From assembly GCF_003946165.1 (NCBI RefSeq), contig NZ_RHOI01000010.1, positions 1-64,000 of the forward strand: a DNA stretch of 64,000 bases, read 5' to 3'. This document shows positions 43,717 through 54,590 of this stretch, one piece after another (within the stretch, counting starts at the first letter, position 1; each line of letters starts with the position of its first letter). Position numbers and translations under genes: made by a program. The notes under the pieces are model-generated. The model was not told where the DNA came from and did no database searches. It saw only the letters and a list, made by a program, of their open reading frames with translations. The stretch is from Lacticaseibacillus baoqingensis. Its GTDB lineage: Bacteria; Bacillota; Bacilli; Lactobacillales; Lactobacillaceae.

Positions 43717-45189
43717 ATGCACGTACAAGACAGGCATGGTAAGACAATCAATGTACCAATGATGGTCGTGACGCTGATCGTTGGGGTTTTCATTACCGTA
43801 TTGAACCAAACGATCCTGACGACGGCTTTTCCTACATTGATGAGCGCGTTTGATATTTCCACTGGGACGGTTCAGTGGTTGACAACCGGGTTCATGATGG
43901 TCAACGGGATCATGATCCCAGTATCGGCATATCTTTCTGCAAAGATCTCCACCAAGTGGCTTTACATTGGCGCGATGTCGATCTTTGGTATTGGGACATT
44001 AGTGGCGTTTATTGCCGGCAATTTCCCAACCTTGTTGGTCGGGCGCTTGATCCAAGCACTGGGTGTTGGGATCACGATGCCGTTGCTGCAAAACATTATG
44101 CTCAACTTGTTCCCGCCAGAAAAACGCGGTACCGCCATGGGGCTCACCGGCTTAGCTGTCGGTGTGGCACCGGCAATCGGGCCGACTTTGTCTGGTTGGG
44201 TGATCGACAATTCTGGTTGGCGGACGCTGTTTGGCATGCTGTTGCCGGTTGTCGTGCTCGTCTTATTGCTTTCGCTGTTTTTTGTTAAAGACGTTTTACC
44301 AACTTCTGATCCGAAGCTTGATGTCTTATCATTGATCGAATCTAGTTTTGGCTTTGGCCTGTTGCTATATGGGTTTTCTGAAGTCAGCTCTCGTGGCTGG
44401 GGCGATGCGATCGTCCTCGGCAGCATTGTGGTCGGCTTAGTGATCATTGGGTTGTTTGTGATGCGACAGCTGCATCTGGAAGAGCCATTCGTGCAAGTCA
44501 AAGTCTTCACCAGCAAAATCTTCACGATTTCAACGATCTTAAGCTCGATTGCAATGATGGCAATGGTCGGGGTTGAAATGATCTTGCCATTGTACTTACA
44601 GATCCTGCATGGCAAAACGGCGCTTGAATCTGGGCTGACCTTGCTGCCAGGGGCGCTGATGATGGGGGTCATGAGCCCCATCACTGGGTATGTCTTTGAC
44701 CGCATTGGTGCTAAGCGTTTGGCCCAACTTGGCTTTTTCTTCTTAGCGGCGGCGACACTGCCATTTGCATTTATCACAGCAGACACGCCATCGTTATTCA
44801 TTACTTTGATCTATGCGGTGCGGATGTTTGGGGTGTCGATGGTCATGATGCCATTAACTACCAACGGGATGAACGCACTGCCGATGGATATGATCCGGCA
44901 CGGCACTGCGGTCAACAACACTGTGCGGCAAATCGCCAGCTCGATGACCACCGCGATCTTAGTATCAGTTTTATCTAACGTGACCAGTAATGCAGCGCCA
45001 GCAAAGCACATGGTGACCACTGACCCGTTGCGTTACAAGCATTTGTTCTTCAATGCGACTTTGGATGGGTATCATGCGGCCTTTTGGTTTGCGATCGGTT
45101 TTTCCGTCTTAGGTTGGGTGCTGACGTTCTTCTTGAACAAAAAGGCAGTTGCCAGCCAAGACGTGACTGCTAAGGAGGTGCGCGCATGA
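43717..45189 (+). CDS. MFS multidrug exporter, DHA2 family (14 helices)
   Basis: A 490-residue drug:proton antiporter-like protein. Motif A-like and the antiporter motif C region (GLTGLAVGVAPAIGPTLSGW) are present; about 14 hydrophobic segments. ATG 43717 is preferred over 43711 because AAGGGG lies 8 nt upstream. The stop overlaps the DUF4811 start (ATGA). A paralogous unit with a TetR gene lies at 56.5-59.4 kb. Substrate unknown. Confidence 0.88.
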   Translation: MHVQDRHGKTINVPMMVVTLIVGVFITVLNQTILTTAFPTLMSAFDISTGTVQWLTTGFMMVNGIMIPVSAYLSAKISTKWLYIGAMSIFGIGTLVAFIAGNFPTLLVGRLIQALGVGITMPLLQNIMLNLFPPEKRGTAMGLTGLAVGVAPAIGPTLSGWVIDNSGWRTLFGMLLPVVVLVLLLSLFFVKDVLPTSDPKLDVLSLIESSFGFGLLLYGFSEVSSRGWGDAIVLGSIVVGLVIIGLFVMRQLHLEEPFVQVKVFTSKIFTISTILSSIAMMAMVGVEMILPLYLQILHGKTALESGLTLLPGALMMGVMSPITGYVFDRIGAKRLAQLGFFFLAAATLPFAFITADTPSLFITLIYAVRMFGVSMVMMPLTTNGMNALPMDMIRHGTAVNNTVRQIASSMTTAILVSVLSNVTSNAAPAKHMVTTDPLRYKHLFFNATLDGYHAAFWFAIGFSVLGWVLTFFLNKKAVASQDVTAKEVRA

Positions 45190-45911
45190 TCATTGCGACA
45201 TTAATCATCGGCGTTATCGGCTTGTACTTAAGCTTTGTTATGATGAAGACCGGCTGGGTCCGCGGGATCTTAGTGACCGTCTTTGGCATCGTGATGCTGG
45301 GCTCATTGTATCTGGTCAATGCCAACGACCGCAGCCATTTTGGCATGAAAAAACAAACGACGACCACGACTCATGTGATTTATTCTGCCAGCCCAAATAA
45401 GGCCTTACCAATGCTGCTGCGTCAAGACGTAGGCACAAGCGGCAAGCGGCAAGTGTACATCTATAAGTTAAGTGAAAAAGGCAAGACGACGCATACGCAA
45501 GCAGATTATCTGGTGACCAATCACGTGGCCAAAACCAGTAAGAAAACGGCCACTTTGAAAACGGTCAAAACCGAATGGGTCTATCAAAATGATTTCTACC
45601 GCGCCTTTTTCAGTAACCAAAATAACCACAAACTGGTTAAAGCCAGCAATACTATCACCATTCCCAACGCTTGGGCGAATTTGACGACGGCCCAAGCTAA
45701 GGCGTTAGGCAAACAATTGAAGCAAGCGCAAAATCCTTCTGCGGCTGATAAAGCCAAAATGGCAGCAGCAGTTCAACAAGCTGTCATGGCAGCGCGGATG
45801 AAAAATCCGCAAATGACGGCTGCACAGCAACAGCAAGTTATCGCCAAGGCGCAAGCACAACTCAAGCAACAAGCAATCAAAGCAGCGATCAAAGCGGTGA
45901 CTGCAAAATAA
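45186..45911 (+). CDS. DUF4811-domain membrane protein, partner of the MFS exporter
   Basis: A 241-residue protein with two N-terminal membrane helices (about 2-20 and 28-46), an outside domain beginning HFGMKKQTTTTTHVIYSA, and a C-terminal Ala/Gln/Lys-rich helix (about 180-241, many AQAQ repeats). The family is known from lactobacilli next to MFS exporters; function unknown. Translation is coupled to the exporter by ATGA, which suggests the two proteins work together. Confidence 0.85.
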   Translation: MIIATLIIGVIGLYLSFVMMKTGWVRGILVTVFGIVMLGSLYLVNANDRSHFGMKKQTTTTTHVIYSASPNKALPMLLRQDVGTSGKRQVYIYKLSEKGKTTHTQADYLVTNHVAKTSKKTATLKTVKTEWVYQNDFYRAFFSNQNNHKLVKASNTITIPNAWANLTTAQAKALGKQLKQAQNPSAADKAKMAAAVQQAVMAARMKNPQMTAAQQQQVIAKAQAQLKQQAIKAAIKAVTAK

Positions 45912-45932
45912 AACTTGTTTAATGACACAATC

Positions 45933-45982
45933 AAAATGGCGTTGCGGCTACCGATTTACGGTGGTCGCAACGCCATTTTGTG
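45933..45982. terminator. Bidirectional terminator between DUF4811 gene and lipoprotein gene
   Basis: AAAATGGCGTTGCG and CGCAACGCCATTTT form a 14-bp perfect stem with an inner ACCGATTTACGGT hairpin. Confidence 0.85.
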
Positions 45983-45988
45983 CTTGCA

Positions 45989-46528
45989 TTAATTCTGGTC
46001 GACTTTGGCTTGTTTCGCTTGTTGGGCGATGCCATAAGGTAATTGATAACGCGTTTGTTTTTCTGTCTGCTTAAAATGCCACACCGTCTTGCCTAACTTG
46101 AGATCTAGGCCAGTTTTAGTTTTGGTGAAAGTACCAGCGCTGCGGGTGTCGCCGTTTTGATTGTAGCTGTACTTAGTCGGGTTGATCCCGGCTTCAGCAT
46201 CGCTTTTGGTGGCGAAGTTTGCGGCGACGATCTCACCGGTGGTCTTTAAAGTCGTTTGGCTGCCTTGGGAATGACGCGTTAACGTTTCGTAACGCCGGTA
46301 GTATGGATTGGTGGTCAAAGTGGCGGTCGATAAAACGCCTTGGTCATCATCGCGATTGAGGTAAAGTGTCATTTCCACGGCGGTGGTGACCGGTTTGGTT
46401 TGGCCCTTAGTGGTGTAGCTTTGGGCGGTATACACGGCACCACGGGCACTGGTGTCTTGGCGCTTGCAGCCGGTCAAGGTCAAAAAAAGTCCCAAGACGG
46501 CGAGGAAGGTAAATAATTGCCGTTTCAT
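45989..46528 (-). CDS. Lipoprotein of unknown function
   Basis: A 179-residue exported protein with a lipobox at residues 18-21 (LTGC after a hydrophobic signal), so lipid-anchored on Cys21. The mature part is Thr-rich with alternating hydrophobic residues, consistent with beta strands. I do not recognise the family. Single gene, converging with the DUF4811 gene. Confidence 0.75.
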   Translation of the reverse strand: MKRQLFTFLAVLGLFLTLTGCKRQDTSARGAVYTAQSYTTKGQTKPVTTAVEMTLYLNRDDDQGVLSTATLTTNPYYRRYETLTRHSQGSQTTLKTTGEIVAANFATKSDAEAGINPTKYSYNQNGDTRSAGTFTKTKTGLDLKLGKTVWHFKQTEKQTRYQLPYGIAQQAKQAKVDQN

Positions 46529-46741
46529 TGAATCGCTAACCTCCGTGTTCGTTATTGGTTAATTCTAACACAGAAGAAAGACGCTGCGGACAATCACTGG
46601 CCAAGTGTCAGCGCTTGTCCGGTAAAACAAGTCAGCCAGCCGTGAGTTGAAACTGTGTTTGGGGGACAAGAAATTAATGGTGGGGGCAAAAAAGCCTGTT
46701 TCTGACAGGTTGGGCCAGAGACAGGTTTTTGGGGGCCACGC

Positions 46742-47557
46742 TTAATCACTTGCAGCAGTGGCACTCGACGCGGTCGCAGCCGGTTGGCTGGTCGAGGTGC
46801 GACTGCTTGCAGTGGCCGCATTCGCGGTTTCAGCGGTTTCGGTCGTGGTGTTTGCCGCGGTTTCTGCAGTGGCAACCGGCTGACTGGATGAAGCTGCCGC
46901 TTCTGTTTCAGAAGGTGCGTCAGGGGTGGTCGCAGCGGATTCTGGGGTGAGCTTTTGTTTGGCGGCGGAAACGACCGCTTCGGCTTCAGCAGCAAACGCG
47001 GAGTCATCGCCATTGGTCACCGCATTGACCGCAGATTCTGCCGTGGTGATCGCTTTAGGCGTCACTTTAGGCGCGGTTTGCAGTTTTTGCAACGCGGAAA
47101 CCGCGGTGGCGGCTGAGTTTAAAGTGGTCACCGGTTGTTGATAGACTTGGGTGAACACCGGCTCAGTTGTTTCCAGCTGGGCATAAGCAGATAAGGCTGC
47201 CGCTGCAGTTTGTCGATAATCTGTGGTCGGAGCGATCGGCGCTTGGGTGGCACCGACGACAGTCAACATTTGATCGGCTTGAGCGACTTCTTGTTGGGCT
47301 TGGTGCAGCTGCTTTTTTTGTTGCGCATCTAAGCGCTGCTTAGCGGCGGCTTGAACCGCCTGTTTTGCTTTAGCCACGCGGGCTGAATTGAGATCCGTTG
47401 CCGGGAGGGTGTGCGTTGAGTTGCGATAAAGCGTGTCAACGGAAGCCTTGGCCTGACGAACGGTAGTCGTGGTCACTTGCGTACGATGATAATAATACCC
47501 ACCGCCCAACGCGAGCATTACGGCAGCAGTTAGGGCCAACAAAACACGAGTGCGCAT
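46742..47557 (-). CDS. Secreted or anchored Ala/Thr/Ser-rich protein
   Basis: A 271-residue protein with an N-terminal hydrophobic segment (about 7-24), a helical Gln/Ala/Lys-rich region (about 60-100, probably coiled coil), and a low-complexity tail of Ala, Thr, Ser and Glu (about 195-271). No LPXTG motif is visible, so the N-terminal helix is the likely anchor. ATG 47557 is chosen because GGAAGTGAGG precedes it. It resembles surface spacer proteins; function unknown. Confidence 0.65.
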   Translation of the reverse strand: MRTRVLLALTAAVMLALGGGYYYHRTQVTTTTVRQAKASVDTLYRNSTHTLPATDLNSARVAKAKQAVQAAAKQRLDAQQKKQLHQAQQEVAQADQMLTVVGATQAPIAPTTDYRQTAAAALSAYAQLETTEPVFTQVYQQPVTTLNSAATAVSALQKLQTAPKVTPKAITTAESAVNAVTNGDDSAFAAEAEAVVSAAKQKLTPESAATTPDAPSETEAAASSSQPVATAETAANTTTETAETANAATASSRTSTSQPAATASSATAASD

Positions 47558-47651
47558 ATCCTCACTTCCTTTACCGTAAGGATACCGGGTCAAGATGACA
47601 GGAAGGTGACATCTAGATAAATATATCAATAAAAACTGACAGCCATATATT

Positions 47652-49028
47652 TCAATTCAGATGTGCGCCGTTTGAGGCGATCACTTGTTGGAACCAGTAG
47701 AACGATTTTTTCGGCGTCCGCCGCAAGTCGCGCAAGTCGTGATTGGTGCGATTGACATATATCATCCCATAGCGTTTATCCATGTTGCCGCTGGAGCTGG
47801 GAATATCGATCAATCCCCAGCCAAGATACCCCAGCACTAAGACACCATCTTGGAAAACGGCGTCTTTGAGCGCTTGCAAGTGGGCACGGTGATAGGCGAT
47901 CCGGTAGTCATCTTGGAGCTGGTCTTGACCGTCGCTGACTTCGCGGATGCCGATCCCATTTTCAATTGGGAATAACGGCAGGCGGTAACGGTTGTAAACG
48001 GTGGTTAAAATATCGCGAAAACCAAGCGGGTCAACATTCCAACCCCATTCGTTGGCTTGGGTATAGGGATTAGCGACCGAACCGTGATCTAAGTAATAAT
48101 TGACCGGGGTATTGATCGGGACGCGACTGCTATCGATCAAATGGCTGCGGTAATATGAAAAGGCAAAAAAGTCAGCATGCAGCTGATCAAAAGCGGCTTG
48201 ATCGTCGGCGGTGATCGTCCAGTGCAGGTGCTGCTGCTTGGCGTAGGCTAAAACGGCTGGTGAATATTGGCCGTTTACGAAAACCGAAAGCAGATTTTGA
48301 TTCAAGAATTCATCGATCTGGCGAGCATACCAGGCGTCTCGGGGGTTGCTGGTGGCTGGGTAGCATTCTTCGTAAGCCAGCATGCCCCCGATCTTTGCAC
48401 TCGTAGTGGCATGCAGGTAATTGGCGACGCGGGCATGGGCGACCATCACGTGATGGTTGATCGTATAAAGTGCTTCAAGGCTGCGCGGGCCGGTCAAATC
48501 ACCGGCAATGTCAAAAGCGTCGCTGGTAAAGTAGAGGTTTTGTTCATTGAACGTCAGCCAAAAAGGCACTTTAGCCGCAAACCGATCGATCATCTCTTTG
48601 GCAAAGCGCACGAAAGCGTTGACCACATGACGACTGGTAAAGCCGTTGTAACGCTTGGCTAAGGATAAAGGCATATCGAAATGATATAAGCAGATCATTG
48701 GCGTGATCCCGCGTTGTCTAAGCGCGGCGATTTGGTTGGCATAAAAGGCGATACCGGCTTCGTTAAATTCGCCGTCGCCGGTAGGACAAACGCGGCTCCA
48801 GGAGATCTGGAAGCGGTAACAATTCATGCCGGCTTTTTGCATCCAGTCGAAGTCTTCGGCATAGCGGTGATATTCGTCGATGGCCACACGCCAGGCGCTG
48901 GTGGTGTCAGTTGCCGGGCGAATGTCGTAGACGGATCGGCCCTTGCCGCCTTCAGTTACGCCGCCTTCAGTTTGCATGCTTGACGTTGAATTTCCCCATA
49001 AGAAGTTTTTAGGCAGTGGTTGGCTCAT
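47652..49028 (-). CDS. 6-phospho-beta-glucosidase, GH1 family (first copy)
   Basis: Hydrolyses phosphorylated beta-glucosides after PTS uptake. The 458-residue protein has the GH1 start (FLWGNSTSSMQTEGG), acid/base Glu in LTFNEQN (about residue 170) and nucleophile Glu in FPIENGIG (about 360). The second ATG (49028) is chosen since AGGAGG lies only 3 nt before the first. It follows a GntR gene on the same strand, 86 nt apart. Confidence 0.9.
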   Translation of the reverse strand: MSQPLPKNFLWGNSTSSMQTEGGVTEGGKGRSVYDIRPATDTTSAWRVAIDEYHRYAEDFDWMQKAGMNCYRFQISWSRVCPTGDGEFNEAGIAFYANQIAALRQRGITPMICLYHFDMPLSLAKRYNGFTSRHVVNAFVRFAKEMIDRFAAKVPFWLTFNEQNLYFTSDAFDIAGDLTGPRSLEALYTINHHVMVAHARVANYLHATTSAKIGGMLAYEECYPATSNPRDAWYARQIDEFLNQNLLSVFVNGQYSPAVLAYAKQQHLHWTITADDQAAFDQLHADFFAFSYYRSHLIDSSRVPINTPVNYYLDHGSVANPYTQANEWGWNVDPLGFRDILTTVYNRYRLPLFPIENGIGIREVSDGQDQLQDDYRIAYHRAHLQALKDAVFQDGVLVLGYLGWGLIDIPSSSGNMDKRYGMIYVNRTNHDLRDLRRTPKKSFYWFQQVIASNGAHLN

Positions 49029-49114
49029 CATCGTCCTCCTATTTCTAAGTCATCAGTGGTCTTAGGCGTCTTGCTTGTGATGGCAAAGCTGAACCTGCCA
49101 TAATAAAGGTAGGC

Positions 49115-49825
49115 TCAATTGCTGCTGAGGTGGGCTGAATGGAAATAAAAACTCATTTTCGGATCGGCATAAATGGTCTTTGAAAAGTTGAATAACGTAT
49201 TGTTTTTGGTGTAATTCATCTGTGCTAAAGTCAAGCGGTGAGTGCCTGGTTTTTGGTCCAAAAGCGTCGCTTGATCTTCTGCCAGCTTGGTCATAGACAG
49301 GTAATCGTCGCTGGCGATCACCGCGATGTTGAAGGTTTCGGCGAGAAACTCGAAAATCGAGCCGTTGACACTTTCTGTGGACAAAAAAGGGACCACTGCC
49401 GTTAAGTAGTAAGATTCTTCCAGTGCATAAACGGCTGCGTCCATATAGCGCAGGCGGATGACGCGATAGACTTCCGCGTCGGCTTCGACGTTGAACTGCG
49501 TGGCTAATGGGATCGTGGCGGCGATCGCTTTATCAAACGTCACGATCTTTGACGTGGGCCGCGGTGAATTCTTCACTAACGGCTTGCCGGCGCCAACAGA
49601 GAGGTTCACGGCATGTTTGCTATTGAGTTGGACGTGATTGATGTAATATCCAGATCCTTGAACGCGGCGCAATAGACCTTGTTGGTAAACGACGTCAATG
49701 GCGCGGCGGATCGTATTGCGACTGACCCCAAAGCGAGCCATCAGTTTGGCTTCGGTAGGCAGTTTGCTGGTGAATTGACCTTTGGTGATCGCTTGGATCA
49801 GCTGGTCGGCGATTTCATGATACAT
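49115..49825 (-). CDS. GntR-family regulator with UTRA effector domain
   Basis: A 236-residue HutC-type regulator: winged helix in residues 1-70 (LPTEAKLMARFGVSRNTIRRAID, LLRRVQGSGYYI) and a C-terminal UTRA domain that binds a sugar phosphate in related proteins (BglR/YvoA type). ATG 49825 is chosen; the upstream GTG overlaps the AGAGGG site. It diverges from the PTS genes and is expected to control both arms of this beta-glucoside locus. Confidence 0.88.
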   Translation of the reverse strand: MYHEIADQLIQAITKGQFTSKLPTEAKLMARFGVSRNTIRRAIDVVYQQGLLRRVQGSGYYINHVQLNSKHAVNLSVGAGKPLVKNSPRPTSKIVTFDKAIAATIPLATQFNVEADAEVYRVIRLRYMDAAVYALEESYYLTAVVPFLSTESVNGSIFEFLAETFNIAVIASDDYLSMTKLAEDQATLLDQKPGTHRLTLAQMNYTKNNTLFNFSKTIYADPKMSFYFHSAHLSSN

Positions 49826-49864
49826 GTTTGGGCTCACCCTCTAACAAATTTTAGTTGCAAGTAC

Positions 49865-49893
49865 TTGTCAAATTTGTACCTACGTATTATTAT
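49865..49893 (+). promoter_or_regulatory. Promoter of the PTS IIB-IIA-GH1 genes
   Basis: TTGTCA, 17-nt spacer, TATTAT. The divergent gntR promoter (TATAAT on the minus strand at 49889-49894) overlaps its -10. CAAATTTG (49869-49876) is a short palindrome that could be part of the GntR operator. Confidence 0.65.
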
Positions 49894-49903
49894 AGCATTG
49901 TAT

Positions 49904-49917
49904 TGAAAACGCTTTAA
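49904..49917 (+). promoter_or_regulatory. cre site (CcpA)
   Basis: TGAAAACGCTTTAA matches 13 of 14 cre consensus positions. It lies just downstream of the IIB promoter and over the -35 region of the divergent gntR promoter. Confidence 0.75.
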
Positions 49918-49959
49918 GTGTTTGACGCAAATCTTTTACGAAAAAAGGAGAAGTTCGTT

Positions 49960-50277
49960 ATGGCTAAGAAAACGATCATGTTAGTTTGCTCCGCAGGCAT
50001 GTCGACAAGCCTGTTAGTCTCAAAGATGCAAAAAGCGGCTGAAGCAGACGGAGTCGATGCTGACATCTTTGCGACGGCATCGACGGATGCAGACAACAAG
50101 CTGGCAGAAAAGCACCCAGACATTTTAATGCTCGGGCCGCAAGTGCGTTTTATGCTGGACAGCTTTAAGCAAAAAGCCGCGAACATCCCGGTTGAAGTGA
50201 TCAACATGCAAGATTATGGCATGATGAACGGTGAAAAGGTACTCAAAGAAGCGTTACGCGCTATCGACGCCAAATAG
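49960..50277 (+). CDS. PTS lactose/cellobiose-family IIB component
   Basis: A 105-residue cytoplasmic phosphocarrier; Cys10 in LVCSAGMSTSLLV is the phosphorylation site. Length and sequence fit the Lac-family IIB (CelA-like). It passes phosphate from IIA to the sugar through a IIC component. ATG follows AAAAAAGGAG. IIA follows after a 179-nt structured gap, and no IIC gene is present. Confidence 0.93.
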   Translation: MAKKTIMLVCSAGMSTSLLVSKMQKAAEADGVDADIFATASTDADNKLAEKHPDILMLGPQVRFMLDSFKQKAANIPVEVINMQDYGMMNGEKVLKEALRAIDAK

Positions 50278-50286
50278 GCGGGCAGG

Positions 50287-50405
50287 ATGCGCACTTCCAT
50301 TTTCATATTCGCAGCCAAGCTTGTTGACAAGCACTGAGATCCTTTGGCAACAAAGAGACTGGACGTCATCTCAGGGTTGGCGAATGTGAAAATAGAGGCG
50401 CGCAT
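50287..50405 (+). ncRNA. Nested structured RNA element between IIB and IIA genes
   Basis: An outer stem of 26 positions (50287-50312 with 50380-50405) has only two mismatches and two G-U pairs. Inside are GCTTG-TTGA-CAAGC (50319-50332) and a 7-bp stem CTGAGAT/ATCTCAG (50334-50340 with 50368-50374) that itself encloses CTTTG-GCAA-CAAAG (GNRA-type loop) and GAC-TGGAC-GTC. No ORF. Family unknown; it could be a cis-acting mRNA element or a small palindromic repeat. Confidence 0.6.
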
Positions 50406-50456
50406 CGGTATGTACGCCGCAATTAGTCGCAAGCAGGTTCACTTTAGGAGGATGAC

Positions 50457-50783
50457 ATGGCAGAAGAGAACAACGAGAACATGCAATCCGTCATGGGATT
50501 GATCATTAACGGCGGTAATGCAAAAAGTTCTGCTTTTGAAGCGATCGCAGCAGCCAAAAAAGGAGATTTTGCGCTGGCTGACAAAAAGCTTAAAGAAGCC
50601 GATAATTTTTTAGTCGAAGCGCATAATGGTCAAACCAAAATGCTGACTGCCGAAGCCAGCGGGGAGCATGCGCAAGTGACGTTGTTGATGGTGCATTCAC
50701 AAGACCACTTAATGACGGCGATCACCTTCCGTGATTTGGCGGGTGAGATCGTTGATCTGTATAAGCGACTAGCAGAAAAATAA
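50457..50783 (+). CDS. PTS lactose/cellobiose-family IIA component
   Basis: A 108-residue soluble protein of three long helices that forms a trimer in the family. The phosphorylated His is in LLMVHSQDHLMTA (His79 or His83; the first by family pattern). IIA receives phosphate from HPr and passes it to IIB. ATG follows AGGAGGATGAC. Same direction as IIB and the GH1 gene. Confidence 0.93.
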   Translation: MAEENNENMQSVMGLIINGGNAKSSAFEAIAAAKKGDFALADKKLKEADNFLVEAHNGQTKMLTAEASGEHAQVTLLMVHSQDHLMTAITFRDLAGEIVDLYKRLAEK

Positions 50784-50835
50784 GGACTAACTTGGGCCAA
50801 GACATGTTGCGTTTGATCACGTGCCCATCCGCAAA

Positions 50836-50882
50836 CGCCCATGGACCGCGATTCAAAGCATGAATCGTGAGCCATGGGCGCT
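50836..50882 (+). repeat. Hairpin after the IIA gene
   Basis: CGCCCATGG and CCATGGGCG with inner CGATTC/GAATCG. No T run, so not a classic terminator. Similar core to the hairpins at 36816, 37826 and 38510. Confidence 0.6.
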
Positions 50883-50921
50883 TATGTTATCGGGGACAAT
50901 GCTGGTGGCTCAAGACGTTTT

Positions 50922-50961
50922 CGCATCGAAGCGACTTCGGGGGAAGTGCCGCTTGGATGCG
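50922..50961 (+). other. Hairpin in the leader of the second GH1 gene
   Basis: CGCATC...AAGCG-ACTTC, loop GGGG, GAAGT...CGCTT-GATGCG: about 16 pairs with a bulge and a mismatch, ending 9 nt before the ribosome site. It may protect or control the downstream mRNA. Confidence 0.5.
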
Positions 50962-50972
50962 CGGAAAGATAA

Positions 50973-52424
<1,452 letters not shown>

Positions 52425-52425
52425 C

Positions 52426-52475
52426 CATGCTAAAAACCCGTAAGCCAGCTTTGCCGGCTTACGGGTTTTAGCATG
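52426..52475. terminator. Bidirectional terminator between GH1 gene and glpK
   Basis: CATGCTAAAA and CCCGTAAGCC pair with GGCTTACGGG and TTTTAGCATG; about 20 bp with one bulge. Confidence 0.85.
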
Positions 52476-52478
52476 CGG

Positions 52479-54001
<1,523 letters not shown>

Positions 54002-54129
54002 GCTTTTTCATTTTAGCTGTTTTCGCCACGAGGGTAAACTCCTACCATTGTTGGGTGGCGAAATCAGCCATTAGTCCCATGGCGTATACCAAAATGATTG
54101 CTAGGCTGAGGATAAGGGAGGGAGCGGCG

Positions 54130-54531
54130 ATGAAAAAGTGGCAAAAGCGGTTATTGACGATCGGGTTAAGTATCGGGTTGGCCTTGGGTATTTCACCATG
54201 GCTGACGCGCAATCAAACTACAGCGGCGGCTGCGGCATTAGATTATGCCAACCCGGTGGTGCCGGTGACGACCGTCTATGTCGATCCGGCAGTGCCTGAG
54301 GTGCAATGGCACGCAAACAATCACGGCGGCTTAGATTATACTTATGCGGTGATGAGTTATGATGCTACCGGCAGCGGGCGCAAGCTCATGCTGCATGTCT
54401 CAGACGCCCCGTTGCCAACCGGGACGCCACTGGCGGTTAAGATCAAAGGCCAAACCGTGCTGAGCTGGGAGTCAGTTTCTGCTAACAAGACGCCAAAACT
54501 CGCGCGCCAACGCCTCTCCCTTAAACCGTGA
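54130..54531 (+). CDS. YxeA-like secreted protein (DUF1093)
   Basis: A 133-residue protein with a signal peptide (about residues 1-35, ending near AAAAA) and a C-terminal domain with the YxeA pattern: YTYAVMSYDATGSGRKLMLHV, then VLSWESVSANKTPKLARQRL. YxeA-family proteins are small, secreted or lipid-linked and of unknown function. ATG 54130 follows GGGAGGGAGCGG. Single gene. Confidence 0.68.
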   Translation: MKKWQKRLLTIGLSIGLALGISPWLTRNQTTAAAAALDYANPVVPVTTVYVDPAVPEVQWHANNHGGLDYTYAVMSYDATGSGRKLMLHVSDAPLPTGTPLAVKIKGQTVLSWESVSANKTPKLARQRLSLKP

Positions 54532-54545
54532 GTATCGCAAAAAAT

Positions 54546-54580
54546 CAGCGGGCACGTCATATCGACGCGCCCGCTTTATT
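54546..54580. terminator. Terminator between YxeA-like gene and permease gene
   Basis: AGCGGGC-A-CGTC and GACG-C-GCCCGCT form an 11-bp stem, followed by TTATT. Confidence 0.65.
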
Positions 54581-54590
54581 AGGTGGAAAA

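Noticed and set aside
43962-44801. 279-codon open frame on the minus strand inside the first MFS gene
   Set aside because: Fully inside a clear MFS gene, low-complexity translation without recognisable domain and no ribosome site; a shadow frame.
46594-47013. Pro-rich 139-codon open frame on the minus strand
   Set aside because: Overlaps the Ala/Thr-rich secreted protein in another frame; its Pro/Arg bias is what a shifted reading of GC-rich repeats gives.
50287-50405. IS or MITE identity of the IIB-IIA spacer element
   Set aside because: No target-site duplication or transposase remnant is visible; kept as a structured RNA candidate instead.
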